A stretch of DNA of 64,000 bases, from positions 16,360,128-16,424,127 of the forward strand of contig CM033744.1 in NCBI GenBank assembly GCA_019671005.1, read 5' to 3'. Source of the stretch: Hibiscus mutabilis (Eukaryota > Streptophyta > Magnoliopsida > Malvales > Malvaceae). The notes beneath the pieces were generated by a model. It saw only the letters and a list, made by a program, of their open reading frames with translations, was not told the origin of the DNA and did not search any database. The position numbers and the translations under genes were made by a program. Positions 55,963 to 64,000 of this stretch are shown here, one piece after another (positions within the stretch are counted from its first letter, which is position 1; the number at the start of each line of letters is the position of its first letter).

Positions 55963-57936
55963 AATTATAATACCTCAAAATTTTGGTTAGTGACCAAAAT
56001 GTAAGACTTGAAATGTTGGTGACCAAAATGTAAAAATTCAAAAGTTTGGTACCAAAGTGTAAATTTCAAAAAGTTCAGGGACTAAGTTGTAATTTTCAAA
56101 AGTTATATAAGTTAGTCATGTAAATGAATAGTTCACCCCAAGAGTGGAATTTTTGTGTTACCCAGATTTTTTATACGGGGTTTGTATTAAGAGCTATAAA
56201 GTTTTGAAGTTCGGGAAAAATCTGGATAATCGAATTTAATCGAATAAAGGAAAAATCTTTTATGAGATATTTTAGGAGATATCTTATTAAAAAAGGCAAG
56301 GATAGAATGGTCATTTCTATGTCTTATTTTAATAAAATAATTAATATGGACCATTGGATCAAAGGTTACTTTTCCATGTTTAATCTTAGCCATTTGATGA
56401 AAAATGGCAAGATGGTAATTTTTGATGATGGCAGTGGCAAAGTTGGTAATCACTAACTCCTTGGATTGTTTTGGGCCCTTGGATTGGTAGGTAGACATGC
56501 GGTTTAATATGGAGCTTTGGATTGCAAGGGTAAAAAGGTCATTAGACTTTAAAAATGAATTTTCAATTATTTTTTATATATTAAGTACAAGTGTCTAAAT
56601 TGGAAGGAAAAGAAATTTCAAGATTTCTCCCCCAATTTTAGCCAAGTTTCGAACACCCCAAGGTAAGGAAGAAAATTTTTTCTTCTTGATTTTCAAGCTT
56701 ATTTAGTTGGAATTTTGATGAAGGCATGAAACATGAAATTAATCTACATGAAATTCTCTATCTTTTGGTACCAATTGTTCATGCTTTCCTTGCTTAGAAC
56801 CTTGGTTTTGTGACTTTGAAGGATACAAGAGATGTTTTAGGATGAACTAGGGTTAGTTTTTGATGAATATGATGTTGTAGAATCATATTAAAGCTTCTAT
56901 GATGATTGAATCTACATGGAAATGGCTAAACCCTAAATTGTTCAAAGTTAGGGTTTTAATAGAAAAGTTGAAGTTGGATTGATTTTGAGTTAGGAATGAT
57001 TGTGAAGCTTGGAAATGATGTCTAAGTGTTAAGTGGACTAATTTGGAAACATGGAAAAGTATAAGGGTGATTTCGGCATTTTGATAGAATTAGGGGAAAT
57101 TATGGAAAAATTTCCATAAATTTGGAAATGTTGAAATTATGATTTTACAAGCTTTAAAATGTCATTTGGACTATTTTGGAAGTTTGTAAAACATTGGGAC
57201 CAATTCAGAAATTTTGAAAAGATTTGGGGACCAATTCGGCAATTTGGAAGAAATTAAGAACTTAAGTGAAAATTTATTTTTATGGAAGCATTATGCTGAA
57301 ATAGATATTAGAATGAGTTATAAATCATTCTTTGAGTAAACGTTGGAAGAAATATGAAGTATTGGGGATGAAATGACTTATGTCATGAAACTAATATTTA
57401 GAAAATATTAGGGTGTTTATAGGAAAATTATTCCTATATTGTTTATGTGTTAGTAAGATACTAACATATAATTTGGAATGTACTTATGGTATTTTAATAC
57501 ACTTGTAGACTGTGAACAAAATCAAGATCGAGTTAGCAATTGAGAAAAGGAACGGGATCAAAGTTAAACTTAGTGAGGCTAGTGAATATTGACAAAGCAT
57601 AAAGTGTCAAGGTGAGTGCATTTTTATGCACGGATAATACTATGATTATCATTTGGAAGACTTGTGATAAGTCTACCTTATTAATAATTACTTGATAATT
57701 ATATGTTTATATCATGAACGTATATTTGACATAATGAGAATTGTCAAAGGAAGAACTATGATGCATTTGATCACTAAATATACAAGGTATGTATGGTTAT
57801 GTTATATTTAGGGTATGAATTGCCCATTATTTATTTATATTGCCATGGATGAATTGAATATGGAATTGGAAAGTATGCCCAAATAAGTATTTGAGGTATA
57901 GAGTATAATTGACATGCCATAGAGTCCAGCAGTTTA

Positions 57937-58012
57937 GCACTTCGGTGCGGTTTATTAACACTTAGGTGTGATTTTTTAGCACTTAGGTGTGATTTTTAGC
58001 ACTTATGTTTGC
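57937..58012 (+). repeat. Hairpin array in the 3' LTR
   Basis: GCACTTCGGTGC (57937), ACACTTAGGTGT (57958), GCACTTAGGTGT (57979) and a decayed GCACTTATGTTTGC (57999); 20-21-bp spacing as in the 5' LTR. Confidence 0.8.
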
Positions 58013-58137
58013 GGTCTTTAGTGCGGTTTTGACTTGTGCGGTTTAGTTCAAAACTATGTTGGGCAGTAATTTATTTGATTAAATGATGGATAACTCAAGT
58101 CCTCAAAACTATGTTGGGCAATAATTTATTTGATAAT

Positions 58138-58465
58138 AAATGATGGATAAATTAGAGAGTAAGTGAACTCTAGGAAAATGATAATAAATGATGAATAAAT
58201 TAGAGAGTAAGTGAACTCTCGGAAAATCATAATAAATGGTGAATAAATTAGAAAGTGAACTCTCAGAAAATGATAATAAATGGTGAATAAATTAGAGAGT
58301 AAGTGAACTCTCGGAAAATGATAATAAATGATGAATAAATTAGAGAGTAAGTGAACTCTCAGAAAATGATAATAAATTGTGAATAAATTAGAGAGTAAGT
58401 GAACTCTCGAAAAATGATAATAAATGGTGAATAAGTTAGAGTAAGTGAATTCTCGGATAATAAGT
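58138..58465 (+). repeat. 48-bp tandem array in the 3' LTR
   Basis: About seven units like those at 51364-51700, with their own point changes and a short deletion near 58245. Confidence 0.88.
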
Positions 58466-58676
58466 GGTAAATAATTCATAAAGTAGGTAAATTCTAGGAT
58501 AATGACAAGGATAATAATATGATTTATGAATCGGGATTATATTATGTTAATATTTGATTAACATAAGCGAAATAAAAGAATAGTGATCAAACTGCATGTT
58601 TATTATATTATTGATATAATTCGAGCACGTTGATTTATATTAAATAATTATAATGCCTCACTAAGTATATACTTAG

Positions 58677-58697
58677 CGTGTGATGGTTTTTCACGCG
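58677..58697 (+). repeat. Conserved LTR hairpin box (3' LTR)
   Basis: Same CGTGTGA/TCACGCG arms as at 51896-51916. Confidence 0.6.
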
Positions 58698-59210
58698 TAG
58701 GTAGAAAACCTGGTTCGGAGTAAAGAGTTAGGCATCACTATCAAAAGGGATATATGCAGTATCGGTAATTACATATTTGATGTATTTTGATATTTCTAGT
58801 TGGCATGTATAAATAAAAAGTAGCTCTTTTCAAACTAGTCTAGATATGGATTGTAATAATAATATCTAGGTAAGTGGTTAGAATATGATAGTGTTTTATT
58901 TAAATGATACTAGTTTAAAGAAATTGCTAGTAACGAAAATCGGGTAAGATTATAATAATGAAATTTTAGAGTAATCAAAATGATTTTTATTTTAGGCAGT
59001 TTTTAGGTAGTTTTGTTAATTGTATAGTATAGTGGCCTAAAATCGAGGTCTATCTGATGGATTAAAAATTGGAAATAAATTTTACGCGATTAAAAAGGAA
59101 AAATTTTAAATCGTCATTTTTGACTTGTTCGGATAGCATAAAATATAGTTTAAACATCATGTGACACTCTATACTAGTATTGGGTAATAAATACTGGTAA
59201 TGGTGTTACA

Positions 59211-59319
59211 TTATCTTTTAAAAAAATATTTGCTCCCGAATCTGACTTGAATCTCTAACCCAATCCACCAGATTATCTAACAGCCTTAAAACCGCTAGGC
59301 CCAAAACCGCGGCGTTACA
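59211..59319 (-). mobile_element. Family A LTR, right part
   Basis: Continuation of 48391-49282 after the insertion. On the minus strand from 59319 it reads TGTAACGCCGCGG then 'gggcctagcggtttt', matching the LTR start at 2937. Bases 59211-59215 (ttatc) are the right target duplication. Confidence 0.82.
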
Positions 59320-60650
59320 ACCATTCCCGACCAGAATGAAAACCAATGCTCACTATCATTTCTTATACTTTTAAGCCCTACATATGTATTTAAAATCATG
59401 CATTTCCAGTAAGTCAAACCTTATTTACAACCAAAACATGAATTACACATGCTTATATCTGAACCGATATTAAAGAGCAAAAGAGGTAAAACTTACTTTC
59501 GAGCTTAGGTAAGTGTTCCAACTTAACCTAAACTCCCAACAACTTTTTTTAAACCTCTTAAAGGCGCTTAAACTGATTTCCACTCACCGATACGCTTCGC
59601 TTTGCTCGCCAACGCGAATCAAGCTTCCGGCAAGCCACAATCAACGTCAAGCTTTGTCGCTTTGATTATCCCATGTTTTAACCACATAAAACCAGAGGGA
59701 AAATGCATCATTATGCATTGAAACCATTGCCTACAAGCAATTACCCACAACTTTCAAGTTGCCCGCTCAAAACATATCCGAAACATACCGAAATCATCAT
59801 CAAACACTTCCAAAACTTAAAATCAAATTAACAACAATAAAAACATCCAAAATATGTTTAAAAATAATCCTCAACACTGGAAAACAGATCCAATTCAGAT
59901 CTTCCACTATTATATTAATTTTACCCAATTAAATCAATTAATCATTATAGAAACACAAAATCAGGTTATAAATCATAAATCAATGATCAAATACTTGAGA
60001 ATATCAATAAAGAACCATCAATATAGGAGAAGAACGAATCTTACCTCTATTGTGTGATTTCTCCCTCAATTGATTGTTTAAAGCTTGAAAAACACAAGAA
60101 TTCAATAAGGTTTTGTAAATCAAAGATAAATAATCAATTACAATCAAGAAATTAAGAAAACAAGTCTCTCACCTCTGTGATTTGATGAAAATAAGAGTGT
60201 TTGGCAGAAAAAATGTGGAGAGAAAAGTTACGTCAAATTTCTTTAAAAGTGATAACTAACTTTAATATCTAAATTCCCTTTATCTTTGAAAACACATGTC
60301 AAAAAGACTTAATTGAAGAGAGAAATCAACAGCAAAAACTTGGTAAATTATCTCCTTAAGGATTCTAAAAATTTGATCCTTTTCATTTTTGTCATCTTTA
60401 AAAACAGTTTTCAAAAATTACAGATTGGTCGCTACCAAAATGTCACTCTTCCAAAACTTGTTTTCCAAAATTGATTCCACCATAATCGTTAGTATATTAA
60501 ATAATGATTTTAGCACATTTTTCCATAATTTATCACCATAAAAAATAATTAATCCAATTAAATCCCAAAACCAACTAAAATCTCTAATACATGTCCACCG
60601 GACCATCAAACCAACCTTTAAAACATCTAAGCCCAAAATCGTGGTGTTAA
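59320..60650 (-). mobile_element. Second family A LTR fragment
   Basis: Homologous to about 1400-2937 of the window: 'cactcaccgatacg', 'aaatatgtttaaaaa', 'gagaatatcaataaagaacc', 'gtttggcagaaaa'. The minus-strand start at 60650 is a decayed TTAACACCACG. No coding; ORF 59854-60057 is chance. Confidence 0.75.
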
Positions 60651-61778
60651 AAAGTCGGTGACAATGATCAATATCAATGATAATATTTCAATACTTAATG
60701 TCCAATGGTTAATGATGACAATGATCTTTCCAATGCTATGCCAATGTTTATACTCAATGCTTAGATGTAAATGATCAATATTCAATAGTTCAATGTCTAT
60801 GATCAATATCCGATGATTCAATATCAATGTCCCATGTTCGATGGATGATGTCAATGGTCAATAATTCGATGAGGAAGCTTACCGTAGCTTACCAACTCAC
60901 CCTTAAAAGAGGTTTAATGTAATAACCTTAAAAATCCAATGTTAGCTATATCATACTCAATGAAAATGAAACCAGGAGAGGCACCTAGTCTAATCCCGAG
61001 ACTTCGACTACACTCACCTTGATTTTCGAAGCTCTTAAGGCTCCTGAATTACAATTTCCTTGCCTTTAGCTTTAGTAGGAGATGGTGGTTGATATTCCAA
61101 AGCTTGAGGGGGTTAACTCACCAATCCAGGAGCTTCAATTTGATGTAAAGAAATCAAAGAAATCTCAAGGGATCAAATGAGGTGCTTGCTTGAGCTTAAG
61201 CTTGAAGATGATAATGGAGGTGCTAGCTTAACTTGGTGAAAAAGAGAAGGAAACTTATAAGATTAGTCTCAGTTTAGGAGGATGTTAAATTTCACATCCC
61301 TTTCCCCTATTTACTATACTTGCCGAAACTCATCTCATCAAAAGCCAATAGGAAGCTTTCCTTCCGCAAAAGGGTAAGCTTAAAGTATAATAAATTTCTT
61401 TCATTTCTTTTTTATTCCCTTGATTTACTAATAATGGATGACAATATGTCATCTTTTCCCATCTTTCACAAGCATTTCACATGGAAATATTAAGCAAGAA
61501 GGTGACTCACACCTCAAGTTGGTGAAATTACAAGGGTGGTCCCTCAATTTTCCGAAGTTTGCACTTTTACCCCTAAATTTTCAATTTTTACAATTTAGTT
61601 ACTAAATGACTTTCAATTCTTTCAAAAAGGTCCAAGATCATTAATTATGCTCAATTGAGGTTCAATACAATGCAATTGAGTACAATAAAGGAGTCAATAC
61701 ATTGATTGGACCATTCCGATACAAAAATTTTGATCACCAAAACTTAATTTCGACTAGACTGATTTTTGAGGTGTTACA
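60651..61778 (-). mobile_element. Another minus-strand LTR with CAATG-type repeats
   Basis: Minus-strand start TGTAACACCTC at 61778. Its other end (60655-60880) is a degenerate run of 'caatgatcaatatcaatg'-like words, a low-order repeat. No coding is recognised. Confidence 0.55.
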
Positions 61779-63177
61779 AATATTTCAAATAGAGTTTACA
61801 GAATCAACCACTATAAGGTCCTATGAATACAATAGTCCAAAACTAAATATCAAGTAATGTACTCTAAAACAATGTGGTGCTGGGAAATCCCTTCTTAATG
61901 TGTTCCTCGTTCATGATCAGCCTACTAACCTACGAATGAAAATAATGATTCTGGACAGCTTACAAATCTCTGTGGTACGTTTCTACTGTACCATAATTCG
62001 TAATTATCATAAAATAAGCATGTTAGATAAATATAGTCTAGAGAGCATAGATAAGGCTTCAATATCTGAGTTATTATCCATACTTCACAAGCTAGAGTTC
62101 TTAGATCACCTATCTCAAGGCATCAATAAGTCTATAAGAAGTCTTACATGTTCTATAATGCTTCACCGTACTCGAGATCACCAGCCTATCGAGTAGGTTT
62201 CATGCCACACCCTGATCACTCAGTCATCGAGTATATAAGCTATCATCTATAGCATCCACACAAAATACATAAAAAATCTTCATCACCTACAAAATGGCCA
62301 ACAAAGGTCTACTTTACCCATGCCCACACAGTTGTCAGGTTAAATAGACCATATTCGGGTCACCATAGCCATGGATATGTTATGGACATACTTGGATCAC
62401 ATTAGCCACAAGTAGTCCCTACCTGAGTTCACTCAGCCTATCAGGTTACTCGAGCTCATATAGCCATTGAGTTAACTACCTTATCTGTGTCACCATAGCC
62501 ACAGATAGGTTTCTAACTGCACCCAGATCATTTAGCTTGTAGGTACGTCGGATGTACTTATTTACATAGTCCTAAGTATGCATCTTGTTATATACGTACC
62601 GTAGTACTGACTTTAGGACATCCGAATTACTTTACAACAATCATAAGATAAAACATGCTCCCCCAGCATTCATACACCTCACTAAGAGGTAAGTGGCACC
62701 AAGCTAAGCTATCATGCAAATGCCCCAAAGGCATGACGCCAACCAACATGATTATCTCTCAATTTATCATCAATTCCTCTTCAACTGCCCACCCAACACC
62801 CATGGACAACATCAACCACAAGGCCAACCTTTATGGTTATGGTAAGCCTGGGTAATGGTACTCTACAGCGTACCGATACCAAAATAGCTCACTAGAATTT
62901 GTCTTGGCCTTTGCATACCGGTACAGGTTGACCAGTACTGATACAAATATGCATGGCATACCAGTATAGGTTGAATGTCGTGCTAGTACCCTTTTCTCAA
63001 CTTAACTCAATCGAATAGTGTTCTTTAACCCATAACACTTAGGATACGTACAGCTCTCTTTGTACCAGTACTGAAGCCCAGAAATGGCTTTCTAGGCTCA
63101 AGAAATCATCTATAAAGCCCCTAAATCAAACACCTTAATCTCATAACTCGATCCTACATCTTATTGGAGTTGGTTAA
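61779..63177. mobile_element. LTR-like non-coding region
   Basis: No gene is recognised. It contains repeats of 'catagccacagatagg' / 'tcaccatagccatggatatg' (about 62360-62510) and, at its right end, GTACCGATAC (62870) and ATACCGGTAC (62915), motifs shared with 1-110 and 21.08-21.22 kb. ORFs 61900-62196 and 62655-62855 have no recognisable content. Confidence 0.4.
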
Positions 63178-63477
63178 TGTAACACCCCAAAAATTGAACC
63201 AGTTGTAAATTGGATTTCCGTAATCAGAAATCCAACATCGATAAGTCAAACCTTAATGTTGACTTTTAACCAAATGGTCAATTATGTGATCTTTGGACAC
63301 AATTAAGGCTAATTCATTGTCTAAGGACCCCATTGCAAAGTTTAAAAGTTAGACTAGTGCCATATTGTAAAAGTTAAAAGTTTGGGGGTAATAGTGTGAA
63401 GTTGGAAAAGTTAAAGGACTACCCTCATAATTATACCATTTTTAGGATGACCCACCTCCTAGTTTAAACAAACCCAA
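63178..63477 (+). mobile_element. LTR start fragment (TGTAACACCCC)
   Basis: Begins TGTAACACCCC, a common gypsy LTR start, and is cut off by the LINE fragment at about 63478. Confidence 0.45.
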
Positions 63478-64000
63478 GTGTTTTACTGCAAAACTTATTG
63501 CATACTGAGCAAAGAAATCTAGAGGAGGAGCATTGTTTGTTATCTGAGTTGACTGAATTAGAGGCTGCAGAACGTTCTTTTTATAAGCAGAAGGCCAAGT
63601 TGCAGTGGATACAAGAAGGTCATATGAGTACCAAGTTCTTCCATTCAGCCGTGGTTACAAAGAGGAAGCAAAACACTATTCGAATGCTCGTAGATTAGAA
63701 TGGAAGTAGATTAGATGATTTTGACACAATGACCGCAGAAATGATCCAATTTTACACTAATCTCATTGGCACTCCAAACACTGAGGTCACTGGTTGCAAT
63801 TTGAGCCAAATTCAGGAGCTCTTAAATTATACTATACCTAGTGATGCTTCCTCTACACCGACTATGGACATATCTGAGTTTGAGATTAAAGAGGCATTCT
63901 TTAGACAAGGAAATGAGAAGAGCCCCGGTCCGGATGGATATACAGCATGGTTCTTCAAATGCACTTGGGATATTGTGAAAACAGATTTTCTGGCAGCGGT
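63478..64000 (+). pseudogene. LINE (non-LTR) reverse transcriptase fragment
   Basis: The segment between endonuclease and RT of a plant L1-type LINE: -ELTELEAAERSFYKQKAKLQ-, -WIQEGHMSTKFFHS-, -KRKQNTIRMLVD-, then after a TAG at 63696-63698 -TAEMIQFYTNLIGTP- and the RT motif 0/1 -KSPGPDGYTAWFFKC- near the window end. The 5' part is missing (typical truncation) and the 3' part runs off the window. Confidence 0.9.

Larger units (their letters stand above)
49283..59210 (+). mobile_element. Complete family B chromovirus (Tekay/Del-like) element
   Basis: A full structure: 5' LTR 49283-52446, PBS, gag, RT, RNase H, integrase, chromodomain, PPT, 3' LTR 55966-59210, and a 5-bp target duplication with one mismatch. 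The internal region is only 3519 bp because the protease and the integrase zinc-binding domain are missing. The RT, RNase H, integrase, chromodomain order and the long LTRs place it with plant chromoviruses. The two LTRs are near-identical over long stretches, so the insertion is young compared with its neighbours. It cannot be autonomous. Confidence 0.9.
55966..59210 (+). mobile_element. 3' LTR of the intact element (3245 bp)
   Basis: Aligns with the 5' LTR throughout; its first dinucleotide is TA instead of TG. It has about 57 bp of extra sequence at 56396-56455 and a local duplication around 58046-58125 ('caaaactatgttgggca' twice). The first four hairpins of the 21-bp array are at 57937-58012 and the 48-bp array is at about 58138-58465. 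Minus-strand ORFs here (58126-58479) merely read the repeats. Confidence 0.92.

Noticed and set aside
58126..58479. 117-residue minus-strand protein with repeated motifs
   Set aside because: It is the complement of the 48-bp LTR array.
61900..62196. 98-residue gene in the right-hand LTR-like region
   Set aside because: No family resemblance, low-complexity neighbours and no splice or regulatory support.
1..64000. tRNA, rRNA, organelle insertions or bacterial-type operons
   Set aside because: No cloverleaf-like A/B box pairs, rRNA words, plastid/mitochondrial gene fragments or ribosome-binding-site-linked gene strings were seen on reading both strands.

Overview
This window is dicot plant nuclear DNA made almost entirely of nested, decayed LTR retrotransposons, with one short gene-bearing island at about 35.1-43.3 kb. 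The long Ty3/gypsy LTRs starting TGTAAYACC/TGTAACGCC, the Athila-type elements with an extra 'putative plant transposon protein' ORF, and the style of the repeats suggest Malvaceae, most likely a cotton (Gossypium)-like genome. That assignment is an inference from family resemblance and was not tested by a search. There is no sign of prokaryotic, plastid or mitochondrial sequence, and no tRNA, rRNA or CRISPR.

Layout. 1-2937: minus-strand gypsy LTR (family A). 2938-11680: 3' half of a first Athila-like element (integrase tail, extra ORF, 3' LTR), whose extra ORF is split by a 3.4-kb solo LTR of family B (4213-7644) with a perfect 5-bp target duplication. 11681-13107: RNase H-integrase remnant of a chromovirus-type gypsy element. 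13108-20988: second Athila-like element (pol, extra ORF, 3' LTR). 20989-27060: a fragment rich in GTATCGATAC-like motifs, then a Tat/Ogre-type element tail with a 96-bp tandem array and a long antisense coding region. 27061-32538: 5' LTR, PBS, gag, protease and RT of a third Athila-like element, joined abruptly to a Ty1/copia 3' end (32539-35115).

Gene island. A direct repeat with palindromic ACGT elements (35.2-35.9 kb) lies just upstream of an intact two-exon gene for a 65-residue single-pass membrane protein (35994-36282), which no single reading frame reveals. Foldback elements and MITEs follow. Next is a clear pseudogene of the eIF5-mimic/BZW W2-domain translation regulator (39962-42914): five 5' exons and the penultimate exon survive, but one splice donor is mutated and the middle exons and last exon are gone.

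43.6-64.0 kb is again nested retrotransposons. The best preserved is a complete family B element of the chromovirus (Tekay/Del-like) type at 49283-59210. It has 3.2-kb LTRs, a PBS, a PPT and a near-perfect target duplication, and it sits inside an older family A LTR. Its pol has lost the protease and the integrase zinc-binding domain. A LINE reverse transcriptase fragment runs off the right end.

The transposon genes do not work together as a system: nearly all are pseudogenes. The most unusual structure is in non-coding LTR sequence. Family B LTRs carry a tandem array of 21-bp-spaced hairpins, some with a UUCG-type loop and with paired stem substitutions. They also carry a conserved downstream hairpin whose arms co-vary among diverged copies. 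Each retrotransposon family also seems to have amplified its own short semi-palindromic motif.
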